A DNA stretch of 55,420 bases from Nocardiopsis sp. CC223A (GCF_030766825.1 NZ_JASFDV010000041.1:1-55420); one strand, 5' to 3'; positions 7,538 to 16,345 are shown, counted from the stretch's first letter. Program-made: numbers and translations. Notes: generated by a model not told the origin, from the letters alone.

Positions 7538-7569
7538 GCCACCCAAAGCACTCCGATAGAAAGCTCCCC

Positions 7570-8112
7570 ATGCTTACAGGCACAAAGGTCGGGCTACGGG
7601 CTCGGCACGAGGACGACGATCCGGTCCTTCAGGCCGAACTCTACGACGACGTGGTCATCCACTCGCGCGTCCAGGGCACGCCCTGGCGCCCCATCATGCC
7701 CGGCTCCAAGAGCTCGCTGGTCGTGGCGGACGACAGCGCGCAGGACCGTGCCACCTTCTCCGTCGTGGACCTGGCCGACGGCACCCTGCTGGGCACCGCG
7801 ACGTTCTGGGGCATCGACGACCACAGCCGTTCCGCACACCTCGGCATGGGCCTGCTCCCCTCCGCCCGCGGCAAGGGCTACGGCACCGACGTGGTCGCGG
7901 TGCTCTGCCACTACGGCTTCGTCGTCCGCGGCCTGCACCGCCTCCAGGTCGAAACGCTCGCGGACAACTTCCCGATGATCCGCGCCGCCGAGAAGAACGG
8001 CTTCGTCCGCGAGGGCGTGCTGCGCTCCTCGTCCTGGGTGCTGGGCGAGTTCATGGACGAGGTGCTGTTCGGCCTCCTCGCGGAGGAATGGAAGGCGGCC
8101 TCGCAGAGCTGA
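7570..8112 (+). CDS. GNAT-family N-acetyltransferase (RimJ/RimL-like)
   Basis: 180 residues, one GNAT domain. It opens TGTKVGLRARHEDDDPVL, as RimJ/RimL-type acetyltransferases do. The acetyl-CoA loop is LLPSARGKGYGTD (about 96-108), followed by LQVETLADNFPMIRAAEKNGF, the usual fold end. This subgroup acetylates protein N-termini or small amines; the substrate cannot be predicted. The ribosome site is weak (GAAAGCTCCCC). It stands alone, with a 44-nt gap to the next gene on the same strand, so the two may be co-transcribed. Confidence 0.88.
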   Translation: MLTGTKVGLRARHEDDDPVLQAELYDDVVIHSRVQGTPWRPIMPGSKSSLVVADDSAQDRATFSVVDLADGTLLGTATFWGIDDHSRSAHLGMGLLPSARGKGYGTDVVAVLCHYGFVVRGLHRLQVETLADNFPMIRAAEKNGFVREGVLRSSSWVLGEFMDEVLFGLLAEEWKAASQS

Positions 8113-8156
8113 GGCCGCGGGCGGGCCGGGCGGGCGGCGTCGGTAGGTTTCCGTGC

Positions 8157-8747
8157 ATGAACCGCACACGCCTTCTGCTCGGCGCCGCCGCCGTCACCGG
8201 CGCCGTTCTCCTCTGGAGCGAGTGGACCCTCTGGCGGGCCTCCCGGGAGGACTACCCCGCACCCCTCCCACCGCTGGTCGATGACGCCGAGGAAGCGATC
8301 GTCGTGCTCGGCTACCCCAGCCGGCGCGGCGATCGCCCCGGCCTGGTCCAGCGCTACCGCACGCGCATCGCCGTGCGCTCGCGCGACCCCCGCGCCGGGC
8401 GCAGCGTTCTGATCTTCACCGGAACGAGCCCCCGCCGTCCCCGTGCCGAGCGCTCCGAGGCGGCGGTCATGGCCGACTATGCCGTCGAGCGCCTCGGCGT
8501 GGACCCCGACGACATCCTCCTGGAGGAGAAGGCCACCACCACCTGGGAGAACATCGCCCTCACCCTCCCCATGCTCGCCCCCTTCCCCGTCGTCAAGATC
8601 GCCTCCAACACCCTCCACGCCCGCAAGGGCCGCCGCTACCTCCGCAAGCAGGCCCCCGAGGTCGCCGCCCGGCTCCGCCCCGCACGGGACCACCGCCCCG
8701 GCGAGCTCCTGTGGCTGAAACCGCTTCTCGCCGCTTACCGGCGTTGA
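8157..8747 (+). CDS. YdcF-like DUF218 membrane-anchored protein
   Basis: 196 residues from the ATG at 8157. An N-terminal anchor or signal (about residues 4-22) is followed by a DUF218/YdcF domain: EAIVVLGYPSRRGDRPGL near residue 45, ILLEEKATTTWENIALTLPM, and a C-terminal VVKIASNTLHARKGRRYLRK. The conserved E-x-x-A-T-T-T-x-E-N block is complete. Relatives of this fold act in envelope precursor recycling or bind S-adenosylmethionine; no specific role is established for this branch. The protein probably faces the outside of the membrane. Confidence 0.85.
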   Translation: MNRTRLLLGAAAVTGAVLLWSEWTLWRASREDYPAPLPPLVDDAEEAIVVLGYPSRRGDRPGLVQRYRTRIAVRSRDPRAGRSVLIFTGTSPRRPRAERSEAAVMADYAVERLGVDPDDILLEEKATTTWENIALTLPMLAPFPVVKIASNTLHARKGRRYLRKQAPEVAARLRPARDHRPGELLWLKPLLAAYRR

Positions 8748-9042
8748 GCCCCGGTTCGCCGTCGGATGCGGCCACCGCCCGGGCGTTCGGTCGTCGGTGT
8801 GGCGGCGGATGATCGCGATGCGGGGAAGACCGGGTGGACGGCACGACCGGCCTGCCGGCGCTGGAGGGGTCCGCGGGCCCCGGGGCCGCCCCCGGTACCC
8901 GCCCTGGCCGGAGGCGTCCGGTGGCACGGGAGAGGACAGGACCCCCGATTGTGCGAACTTTGCCGCCGGCCTCCCCCACCTTGCCGCCGCTCCGGGTGAG
9001 ACTCGCAGATGGCACCGCATCCGACCGTTGGAGGGCACCGCC

Positions 9043-9831
9043 ATGATCACCACCGACTACCGCCCCGGCTCCCCCTGCTGGATCGAGCTCAGCGCCTCGG
9101 ACCTGGACAGGTCCCTGGCCTTCTACCGCGGCCTGTTCGGCTGGGAGGCCGAGTCCGCGGGCCCCGACACCGGCGGCTACATGCTCCTGAAGTCCAAGGG
9201 GCGGGCCGTGGGCGGCGCCGGGCCGCTCATGGAGGAGGGCCAGCCGCCCTCCTGGACGCTCTACTTCCAGGCGCCGGACGCCGACGAGTACGTCCGGGGC
9301 GTCGCGGAGCTGGGCGGCACGGTCGTGGTCCCGCCCATGGACGTCATGGACATGGGCGTGATGGCGCACTGCACCGACCCGCAGGGGGTGCCGTTCGCCC
9401 TCTGGCAGCCGCTCTCCTTCCCCGGCATGGAGACCGTGGACGAGCCCGGGACCCTCGTGTGGGCCGAGCTGTGGACCCCCGACGCCGAGGGGGCCCGGAA
9501 GTTCTACGGCGCGCTCTTCCCCTGGGAGTTCAGCCCCTTCGAGCTGCCCGGCGGGGGCGCCTACCTGACCGCCAGGCCCAAGGGCCTGGCGGAGGACCGC
9601 GCGCACAGCGGTATCGCGCAGGTCGATCCCGGCACCGCGGAGTCCATGGGCGGCGGGGACTGGCACCCCGTGTTCGAGGTCGAGGACGTGGACGCCACCA
9701 CCGCGCTGGTGCCCGAGACCGGCGGCCGGGTGACCATGCCGCCCGACGACGCCCCCGGGGTCGGCCGGCTGTCCGCCTGTGCCGACCCGGACGGGAACTC
9801 GTTCGTGCTGCTGCGCCCCTCCCCCGCCTAG
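9043..9831 (+). CDS. Two-domain VOC (glyoxalase/bleomycin-resistance fold) protein
   Basis: 262 residues with two vicinal-oxygen-chelate modules. The first spans about 10-130 (CWIELSASDLDRSLAFYRGLFGW to MGVMAHCTDPQGVPFALWQ). The second spans about 142-260 (LVWAELWTPDAEGARKFYGALFPW to SACADPDGNSFVLLRP). GGAGGG lies seven bases before the ATG. The double-domain architecture matches the actinobacterial CFP32/Rv0577-like group, whose members have been linked to small-molecule binding and stress; the ligand here is unknown. A short hairpin follows the stop. Confidence 0.9.
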   Translation: MITTDYRPGSPCWIELSASDLDRSLAFYRGLFGWEAESAGPDTGGYMLLKSKGRAVGGAGPLMEEGQPPSWTLYFQAPDADEYVRGVAELGGTVVVPPMDVMDMGVMAHCTDPQGVPFALWQPLSFPGMETVDEPGTLVWAELWTPDAEGARKFYGALFPWEFSPFELPGGGAYLTARPKGLAEDRAHSGIAQVDPGTAESMGGGDWHPVFEVEDVDATTALVPETGGRVTMPPDDAPGVGRLSACADPDGNSFVLLRPSPA

Positions 9832-9836
9832 GTGCA

Positions 9837-9853
9837 CTGACCTGAGAGGTCAG
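9837..9853 (+). terminator. Short hairpin after the VOC gene
   Basis: Stem CTGACCT / AGGTCAG with loop GAG, starting five bases after the TAG stop. Short, so possibly a weak terminator or mRNA 3' stabiliser. Confidence 0.4.
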
Positions 9854-10041
9854 GAACACGGGAAGCGGGAGGGCCTCTCGGCCTGTGCCAGGCGGGGCGG
9901 GTGTCACCGGCCTCCGTGGTCAGTACACCCGGGGCGTGTTCGACGGATCGTTCCGCCCGCCCGGCACCCACCGCCACCCTCGACGGACGCCTTCGGCGCG
10001 GTGCCTCCGCGAAGCCACCAGGCTGCCTCTCGGGTCACCTG

Positions 10042-10230
10042 GAGTGGTGTAACTTTCGCGCGGGTGCGTTCTTGCAGGTCATCGCGATAGTTGGCCGGCA
10101 CCGGGCGGCCACCGGGTAGCGGCGGCCCGCTGACCGGGATGGCAGAGCCGCCGAGGGCGGCGGGACACCGGCCCGGCGGGCGCAGGTGGCACTCATCCGT
10201 GAGCACGGGGCCGGAAAAGTCACACCACTC
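10042..10230. repeat. Inverted-repeat element, copy B (intact ends)
   Basis: The left end GAGTGGTGTAACTTT (10042-10056) and the right end AAAGTCACACCACTC (10216-10230) form a 15-bp terminal inverted repeat with one mismatch. The left 50 nt match copy A at 797 closely, including GCGGGTGCGT and ATCGCG; the right flank (CACGGGGCCGGAA) also matches copy A. Total length is 189 nt with no coding capacity. It lies in the gap between the convergent VOC and flavin-oxidase genes. Confidence 0.65.
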
Positions 10231-10279
10231 GGCGGACACCACCGCCTCTCGTGTCTTTCGGCGCAAGCGCCGAGCCGCA

Positions 10280-10308
10280 CGGAAGCGTCCGCCGAACACG
10301 CCCTAAGG
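10280..10308. repeat. Short dispersed motif, copy 1
   Basis: A 29-nt sequence containing GCGTCCGCCGAACA that recurs with few changes at 33913-33940. The upstream context GCGCCGA is also shared. It is close to the inverted-repeat element but separate from it. Confidence 0.4.
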
Positions 10309-10456
10309 GGATCTGCCGGGTCGGCGAGACTCGCCGCCGCAGCCGCCGGGTGGGCACCGCGCTCGCCGGAACCGCTGGGTTCGGCGGCCGGGTCGTCGCC
10401 CCCCGGGCAGCCCGCGCGGCCCTGTCGGGTGCGACCGGTGCGCCGCCCCGGGGCGG

Positions 10457-11884
10457 TCAGCCCCGGCGGGGCCGCGGAGCCGCGGGCATCGCCCGGGCGG
10501 GACGGATGTTGTGGTTGCGGTGGAAGACGTTGTCCGGGTCGTACCGGGTCTTGACCGCGCTGAGCCGGGCGTAGTTGTCCTCGCCGAAGCCGCGGACCAC
10601 ACGCTCCTCGCCCTCGTCACCGGTGAAGTTGAGGTACACGTCCCCCGTGGCCCACGGGCGCATGTCCGCGCGGATGTCCTTCACCCATCGGACGGCGCGC
10701 GCGTCGTCCTCGGGGTCCTCCCACATCGCGAGCGGGTGGACGGCCCACGGCGCGAAGCGCCAGGGCAGCGGGTAGTCGGTCTGCACCCGCCCGACGGCAC
10801 CGCCGAGCGGCAGGATGGCATGGGCCGTCGGGGACGGGACGATCATGCCGTCGGCCCGCTCGCAGAACACGTCGATCGCCGTGTCGGGCAGCGACTCCAG
10901 GTGCTCCACCGTCCAGTAGTTGCGGTAGCCGGGCGGGTCGTCGAGCGCCTTCTGCACCTCGGCGTAGGGCATGTCGGTGACCATCTCCACCTCCGACCCC
11001 AGGCGGAGCAGCGGGGCGGCCAGGTCGCGCAGCATCGCCTCGCCGCCCACACAGGTGATGACCACCCCGCACACCATCCTGCCGACCAGTTCCTCGGGGA
11101 TGAACGGCTCCGGTTGGGCGACGAGGTAGATCAGCCCGCCGCCGATCTCGTCGGGGGCCTGCGCCATGAAGTCCCGCCAGGCCCGCACGACCTCGGGTCC
11201 GGCCTCGGGCAGGAACAGCAGCAGTCCCAGGGAGAACTCCGGCATCGGGTGCAGCCGCAGCTCCAGGCGGGTGACGACGCCGAAGTTCCCGCCGCCGCCG
11301 TGCAGGGCCCAGAACAGCTCGGGGTTCTCGTCGGCGGACGCGCGCACGAGGTCCCCCTCGGCGGTGACCAGGTCGGCGCTCAACAGGTTGTCGCAGGCCA
11401 GGCCGAACCTGCGCTCGATCCACCCCGATCCGCCGCCGAGCACGAACCCGCCGACCCCGGTGGTCGACACCCGGCCCCCGGTCGTGGCCAGGCCGTGCCG
11501 CACGGTCGCCTCGTCCATCTGTCCCATCACCGTGCCGCCGCCGACGCCGACCTGCATCCTGTCGGTGTCCACCGCCACCGTGTGCATCCGGCGCAGGTCG
11601 AGGACCAGACCGCCGTGGGTGAGGCTCATCCCCGCGACGCTGTGCCCGCCGCCGCGCACGGCGATCTCCAGCTCCTCCTCGCGGGCGCACTCGATGCCGC
11701 GGCGCACGTCGTCGGTGGTCAGGCACTGGGCGATGACGCCGGGCCGAAGGTCGATCATGGAGTTGAAGAGCGCGCGCGCCTCCTCGTACCCGTCGTCGGT
11801 GTCGGAGAACACCCGCCCCGCGAACCCCGACCTCAGGCGTTCCAGAGCGGTGTCGGACACGGGTCGCACGTTGAGCCGGGCCAT
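10457..11884 (-). CDS. FAD-linked oxidase, berberine-bridge-enzyme family
   Basis: 475 residues from the ATG at 11882-11884, chosen for the GGGAGG five bases upstream. The N-terminal FAD-binding domain (about 35-210) has the VRGGGHSVAG motif whose His is the usual 8-alpha-histidyl flavin attachment site, then TTGGRVSTTGVGGFVLGGG. No CxxGxC-type cysteine for bicovalent attachment is evident. The C-terminal BBE segment is YARLSAVKTRYDPDNVFHRN. Such enzymes oxidise sugars, alkaloid-like or polyketide substrates with oxygen. There is no secretion signal and no biosynthetic cluster around it, so the substrate is unknown. Confidence 0.9.
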   Translation of the reverse strand: MARLNVRPVSDTALERLRSGFAGRVFSDTDDGYEEARALFNSMIDLRPGVIAQCLTTDDVRRGIECAREEELEIAVRGGGHSVAGMSLTHGGLVLDLRRMHTVAVDTDRMQVGVGGGTVMGQMDEATVRHGLATTGGRVSTTGVGGFVLGGGSGWIERRFGLACDNLLSADLVTAEGDLVRASADENPELFWALHGGGGNFGVVTRLELRLHPMPEFSLGLLLFLPEAGPEVVRAWRDFMAQAPDEIGGGLIYLVAQPEPFIPEELVGRMVCGVVITCVGGEAMLRDLAAPLLRLGSEVEMVTDMPYAEVQKALDDPPGYRNYWTVEHLESLPDTAIDVFCERADGMIVPSPTAHAILPLGGAVGRVQTDYPLPWRFAPWAVHPLAMWEDPEDDARAVRWVKDIRADMRPWATGDVYLNFTGDEGEERVVRGFGEDNYARLSAVKTRYDPDNVFHRNHNIRPARAMPAAPRPRRG

Positions 11885-12283
11885 GATCGCCTCCCTGGGC
11901 GGGAAGGGGCCCTCCCGTACCGGACCGGGTGACGGCGCCGCTGTGGCAAGGACACCGCGGGTGGCCCCTTCTCGCAGCGTAGGACGGTGGAGCGGCACCG
12001 ATCAGCCCGTTTTGGCGGTTCGTTGCCGGAAACTGTTCCGAACCTGTGCGCCCGGACCGGTTTCCCCTGCTGCGCACCGGTCGGCCGCGTCCGTACGCCA
12101 ACACCGCCTTTGCCCGCCCGCGGGGCCGCCGTGGGGTGCGACGGGACCGCACGCCGCCGGGCCATGGCCCGGCGTGGCGATTGCGTCACACGGTGTCCGG
12201 AACCGGACGCCCGGCGGCCGGGTCCGGATCGACGCCGTCTCGCGCGCAGGCCCGCGGAGGAGTCCGGCGGGCCGCTCCCCGGG

Positions 12284-14455
12284 TCAGGTGCTCGTGAGGA
12301 TCACCAGCCGTCGGGTCGTGCGGGTCATCGCCACGTAGCGGTCGACCGCGCCCTCGATCCCCTCCCCGAACCCGTCGGGGTCCACCAGCACCACCAGGTC
12401 GAACTCCAGCCCCTTGACCAGTTCCGGGGTCAGCGACCGCACCCGCGGCCGCTCCGGGAACGACTCCCGGAACCGCGCGTCGCCGATCACGCAGGCGACC
12501 CCCTCCGGGTTCTCCCGCTCCCACGCCTCCAGCAGCGCGTCCAGTTCCGCCGGGGCCCCGTACTCCACCGGGACGCCCGAGCCGCGGATGGACGTGGGAA
12601 CGTTCGCGTCCGGCAGCGCCGCCCGGATGACCGGCTCCGCCTCCGCCATGACCTCCTCCGGTGTCCGGTAGTTGATGCTCAGCGAGGCCAGGTTCACCCG
12701 GTCCAGGCCGACGCGTTCCAGGCGTTCCCGCCACGACTCCGTGAAGCCGTGCCGGGCCTGGGCCCGGTCGCCCACGATGGTGAAGCTGCGCGAGGGGCAG
12801 CGCAGCAGCAGCATCCGCCACTGGGCGTCCGTCAGCTCCTGGGCCTCGTCCACCACGATGTGCGCGAACGGTCCGGCCAGGGCGTCCCGGTCCGCGGCCG
12901 GCAACCCGGACTCGTCCACCAGGCTGTTCTGCATGTCCCCCAGCAGCAGCATCGTCACCGCGCCCTCGCCGTCGTCGTCCGCGGCGACCAGGTCGTCGAT
13001 GACGGTGGACATGCGCTCGCGCTGGGCGGCCTCCGCCGCCCGCCGGCCGCGCTGGATCCGGGACGACTCGGGGTCGCCCAGGCGCAGCCGGGCGGCGTCC
13101 AGGAACGGCAGGTCGGACACCGTCCAGGCCTGGGCGTCCGCGCGCTGAAGCGTTCGCACCTCGTCCGCCTCCAGCCACGGCGCGCACATGCGCAGGTAGG
13201 CGGGCACCGACCACAGGTCGCCGACGATGTCGGTGTACTCCAGCAGCGGCCACGCCCGGTACAGGGCCGTCATCAGCTCCCGGTCCCGCTGGAGCACGCG
13301 GCGCAGCATCTCCGGGGAGACGCCCTCCTCGTCCCGGTCGTGCTTGTCCAGCAGGATCGCCACCAGGGCGTCGAAGATCGGCTCGCGCCCCTCGTTGTGC
13401 GGGGTGCCGGGCTCGACGGCGTCGAAGGCCTCCGCCCAGTCCTGCGCGGTCAGGCGGACCTGCGCCCAGGGGGTCCTGATGTCCAGCCCCTGATCGGGCG
13501 GCCGCTCGTAGAACCGGACGGCGGGCTCGATCGCGTCCACGAGCCGCGCCGACTCCTTGAGCCGCGCCACCGCCGGGTCCTTCTCCTCGGCCACCGCGTC
13601 GCCCCCGGGGACGAGGTCGCGGACGGTGCAGGTCTGCACGCCCTCCTCGCCCAGGCTGGGCAGGACGTCGCCGACATAGGACAGGTAGGGCCGGTGCGGG
13701 CCGACCAGCAGCACGCCGCCGCGCCGGTGCCCCAGGCGCGGGTCGGAGTACAGCAGGTGGGCGGTGCGGTGCAGGGCGACGACGGTCTTGCCGGTGCCCG
13801 GTCCGCCGTCGACGACCAGGGCCCCGGCGGAACCGGCGCGGATGATGGCGTCCTGGTCGGCCTGGATGGTGCCCAGGACGTCGCGCATCCTGGAGGAGCG
13901 GGTGGCGCCCAGACTGGCGATGAACGCGGACTGGTCGTCCAGGGCGGCGTGGTGTCCCTCCAGTCCCTCCTCGGTGAACACCTCGTCCCAGTAGTCGGTG
14001 ACCCGGCCGCGGGTCCAGCGGTAGCGGCGGCGGCTCTCCAGGCCCCGCGGGTCGGCGTGGGTGGCGGCGAAGAAGGGTTCGGCGGCGGGCGAGCGCCAGT
14101 CCAGCAGCAGCCGTCGGCCGTCCGGGTCGGACAGGCCCAGGCGGCCGATGTAGACGGGTTCGGTGCCGTCGGCGGGCACGACCTTGCCCAGGCACAGGTC
14201 CAGGCCGAAGCGGCGCAGGGTGCGCAGCCGGGTGGAGAGGCGGTGGACCTCCATGTCGCGGTCCATCACCATGCGGCCCCTGCCGCCGGGCGCCAGGCGC
14301 ACGGCGTCCAGGCGGGCGGACAGGTCGGCGATGGTCTCGGCGAGACTGCGCGTGATGTCGGCGAAGTGGCGCTCGTCGTCTGCGATGAGCGCCGGATCGG
14401 CTTTGGCCGCCAGGTTTTCTGGCAGCTCGAAAAGGCTCGTGGCCTGCGGATTCAC
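12284..14455 (-). CDS. helR: HelD/HelR-type ATPase acting on RNA polymerase
   Basis: 723 residues from a GTG at 14453-14455, with GGGGGA four bases upstream. An N-terminal Ala/Leu-rich helical arm (about 15-65) precedes a UvrD-like superfamily 1A motor: Walker A GGPGTGKTVVALHR, DEAQ box in VVDEAQELTDAQW, VGDRAQ, SINYRTPEEV, VKGLEFDLVVLVDP and YVAMTRTT. HelD proteins remove stalled RNA polymerase from DNA; the actinobacterial HelR branch displaces rifamycins from the enzyme and gives rifamycin tolerance. An imperfect inverted repeat resembling the rifamycin-associated element lies 55 bp upstream of the start, which is why I favour HelR over a housekeeping HelD. The symbol is by inference from that pairing. 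Confidence 0.82.
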   Translation of the reverse strand: MNPQATSLFELPENLAAKADPALIADDERHFADITRSLAETIADLSARLDAVRLAPGGRGRMVMDRDMEVHRLSTRLRTLRRFGLDLCLGKVVPADGTEPVYIGRLGLSDPDGRRLLLDWRSPAAEPFFAATHADPRGLESRRRYRWTRGRVTDYWDEVFTEEGLEGHHAALDDQSAFIASLGATRSSRMRDVLGTIQADQDAIIRAGSAGALVVDGGPGTGKTVVALHRTAHLLYSDPRLGHRRGGVLLVGPHRPYLSYVGDVLPSLGEEGVQTCTVRDLVPGGDAVAEEKDPAVARLKESARLVDAIEPAVRFYERPPDQGLDIRTPWAQVRLTAQDWAEAFDAVEPGTPHNEGREPIFDALVAILLDKHDRDEEGVSPEMLRRVLQRDRELMTALYRAWPLLEYTDIVGDLWSVPAYLRMCAPWLEADEVRTLQRADAQAWTVSDLPFLDAARLRLGDPESSRIQRGRRAAEAAQRERMSTVIDDLVAADDDGEGAVTMLLLGDMQNSLVDESGLPAADRDALAGPFAHIVVDEAQELTDAQWRMLLLRCPSRSFTIVGDRAQARHGFTESWRERLERVGLDRVNLASLSINYRTPEEVMAEAEPVIRAALPDANVPTSIRGSGVPVEYGAPAELDALLEAWERENPEGVACVIGDARFRESFPERPRVRSLTPELVKGLEFDLVVLVDPDGFGEGIEGAVDRYVAMTRTTRRLVILTST

Positions 14456-14509
14456 GTGGTCCCCCGGAACGTGGCGTGTCGTCACGAAGGTCGATTGTGG
14501 GGCATGAGG

Positions 14510-14528
14510 GGGGTCTTGCCGCAAGCCC
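14510..14528 (-). promoter_or_regulatory. Rifamycin-associated element (RAE)-like inverted repeat
   Basis: On the minus strand this reads GGGCTTGCGGCAAGACCCC: an inverted repeat (CTTGC-G-GCAAG core with G/C flanks) matching, as I recall it, the 19-bp RAE described ahead of rifamycin-inactivating genes and helR in actinomycetes. It sits 55 bp ahead of the HelR start. Close on its upstream side is CTATAG-rich sequence that could hold the -10 element. An exact consensus comparison was not possible here. Confidence 0.7.
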
Positions 14529-14552
14529 GGGGGTGCGCTATAGATTGATAGT

Positions 14553-14584
14553 GGAGGGGAGCGACAGAGAACCCCTCCTTTTTT
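14553..14584 (+). terminator. Classical T-run terminator in the helR/GNAT divergent gap
   Basis: Stem GGAGGGG / CCCCTCC with a 12-nt loop, followed by six T on the plus strand. It lies before the plus-strand acetyltransferase (start 14698), so it would stop any plus-strand transcript starting between the HelR gene and here. T-run terminators are rare in this window. Confidence 0.7.
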
Positions 14585-14697
14585 GATGCCTTCGGACCAC
14601 GAATCGACGAGTCGGCGGAACCGGCCGGTGCCCCTCCCGCCCTGCGCGATCGTGTGCCGTTGACAGCGGGGTACCTCCGAAGTGGCAGGAGCCGGAG

Positions 14698-15498
14698 ATG
14701 GCGAATCGGGCGGAGTCGGTCGAGTCGATGGAGCAGCTCGCCGCGGGCTGGCGGACACTGGTGCTCGACCGCGACCCGGATGCCGACGTGCGCGACCTGC
14801 CGGGTGTCCGCGTCCGCTGGGCCGACAGCCGGTTCGCGTTCTGGAACTGTGTGACGCTGACCGAGGTGGACGCGGACCCCGGCCTTCTCCAGGAGAGACT
14901 GCTCCAGGCGGCGGACGTCATGCGCTCGAAGGAGCGTCCGGGGTTCCTGTGGCTCTTCGAGGACCTGCTGTCCGAGGAGGCGCGAGCCGGGCTGGAGGCG
15001 GCCGCCGAGCACGCGGGGCTGGAGTTCGCGTTCACGGGGACCGGGATGGCCGGGGACCTGCTCCCCCTGCCCGCGCCCTCCCATCCGGAGTTGGAGTTCG
15101 TCCGGGTGAACACCGAGGAGCGGTTGCGGGCGTACGCGGACCTGAACTCGCGGGCCTACGGGTTCCCGCTGGAGGACGGCCGGGACGGCCTGCTGGGGTC
15201 GGCGCTCTGGAAGGACGGCGCGTACGCCTACCTGGGGTTGCGGGACGGCGTTCCGGTGACCTGCGCGGGGACGGTGGAGACGGACGGGCGGCTCTTCGTG
15301 GTGCTGGTCGCCACGGCTCCGGAGTGGGAGCGCCGGGGGTACGGGGAGGCCGTGACGCGCAAGGCCCTGTACGAGGGCGCGCGGGCCACGGGCCTGGTCC
15401 GCGCCACCCTGCACGCGACGGCGGCGGGGGCGCCGATGTACCCGCGGATCGGGTTCGTGCCGAACTCCCCGGTGCGCTTCTACGGGCTCAGGGGCTGA
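14698..15498 (+). CDS. GNAT-family N-acetyltransferase (two-part)
   Basis: 266 residues. The C-terminal GNAT domain (about 135-260) has the acetyl-CoA loop APEWERRGYGEAVTRKAL and the family ending PMYPRIGFVPNSPVRFYGL. The N-terminal half (WNCVTLTEVDADPGLLQERL, GFLWLFEDLLSEEA) resembles the degenerate first half of double-GNAT proteins. GCAGGAG lies six bases before the ATG. It is divergent from the HelR gene; a plus-strand terminator lies in its upstream region. A role in antibiotic modification beside a rifamycin-type element is conceivable but unsupported. Confidence 0.85.
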   Translation: MANRAESVESMEQLAAGWRTLVLDRDPDADVRDLPGVRVRWADSRFAFWNCVTLTEVDADPGLLQERLLQAADVMRSKERPGFLWLFEDLLSEEARAGLEAAAEHAGLEFAFTGTGMAGDLLPLPAPSHPELEFVRVNTEERLRAYADLNSRAYGFPLEDGRDGLLGSALWKDGAYAYLGLRDGVPVTCAGTVETDGRLFVVLVATAPEWERRGYGEAVTRKALYEGARATGLVRATLHATAAGAPMYPRIGFVPNSPVRFYGLRG

Positions 15499-15679
15499 AG
15501 GGCCGCCTCGGGGCCGCCGCCCGATCAGGCCCGGACCGCTTCGCCCAGGACGTGGAAGGCCCGGGGCGTGGATCTCCGGGAAGAGGAACCGGTCGGGGGT
15601 GAACCCCGCTGCTTCGACCGCGGCGCCGCCGTGCGGGGTGTGATCGCCGCGGCTCGGGGTGCGACCCCCTGAACCGGCC

Positions 15680-16345
15680 TCAGTCGGACGGTCGGACCAT
15701 GGTGACCCGCCACAGGCGCCGGGGCAGCTCCCCCTCCGTGAAGGGGTGCACCTGCGCCGGGTGCCAGCCCCGGGCGAGTTCGTCCACCAGGTCCCGGTCG
15801 AAGAAGTGCACCGCGAACCCGCCGTGTTCGAAGATCCCGTCGCCCCGGGGGATCCCGGTGCCGTGGTGGGCGTCGCCGGTGTGGCGGACGGTGTAGACGA
15901 AGGCGCCGCCGGGCCGCAGCACCCGGCGCACCTCGGCCGCCAGGGACCGGATCTGTTCGGTGGACAGGGCCATGCACAGCAGCATGTGCGCGAACACGCC
16001 GTCCACGGAGGCGTCGGGCAGCGGCAGGGGTTCGCGCGCGTCGTGCAGGCGGGTCGCGACGCGGTCGGCCAGACCGAGGTCGGCGGCGGAACGGTCCAGC
16101 TGTTCCAGCGCGGTGGCGCTGAAGTCCAGGGCCTGCACGCGCAGGCCCTGTCCGGCCAGCCACAGGGCGTCGCGGCCGTGTCCGGCGCCCAGTTCCAGCA
16201 CCGTGCCCGCGTCGGCGAAGGCCTCCGCGGCGTGCCGGGCCGCGTCCGAGGGTTCGGCGCCGTACATGCCCGGATGGCGCCGGTAGGTCTCCTGCCAGTG
16301 CGCGCGCTGGTCCGCGGCCAGGTCCGCAGCCGGGTCCGTGCCCAT
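15680..16345 (-). CDS. Class I SAM-dependent methyltransferase
   Basis: 221 residues from the ATG at 16343-16345, GGGGAG upstream. A methyltransferase-11/25 fold: motif I VLELGAGHGRDALWLAGQG (about 49-67), acidic motif II ALDFS, post-I LHDAREPLPLPDASVDGVFAHM, then EVRRVLRPGGAFVYTVRH. The early segment HWQETYRRHPGMYGAEPS resembles small-molecule and tellurite-type methyltransferases. It is divergent from an ArsR-rhodanese regulator with a palindrome in between, so it is probably controlled by that regulator and may methylate a thiol- or metalloid-related compound (inference). Confidence 0.85.
   Translation of the reverse strand: MGTDPAADLAADQRAHWQETYRRHPGMYGAEPSDAARHAAEAFADAGTVLELGAGHGRDALWLAGQGLRVQALDFSATALEQLDRSAADLGLADRVATRLHDAREPLPLPDASVDGVFAHMLLCMALSTEQIRSLAAEVRRVLRPGGAFVYTVRHTGDAHHGTGIPRGDGIFEHGGFAVHFFDRDLVDELARGWHPAQVHPFTEGELPRRLWRVTMVRPSD

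Noticed and set aside
8880..9042. A tRNA gene in the gap before the VOC gene
   Set aside because: No T-loop (GGTTCGA-type) or cloverleaf could be formed; the same holds for every other gap in the window.
12186..14548. Long frames on both strands over the HelR region
   Set aside because: Only one minus-strand frame carries Walker and helicase motifs in order; the others are Arg/Gly/Pro-rich shadows.
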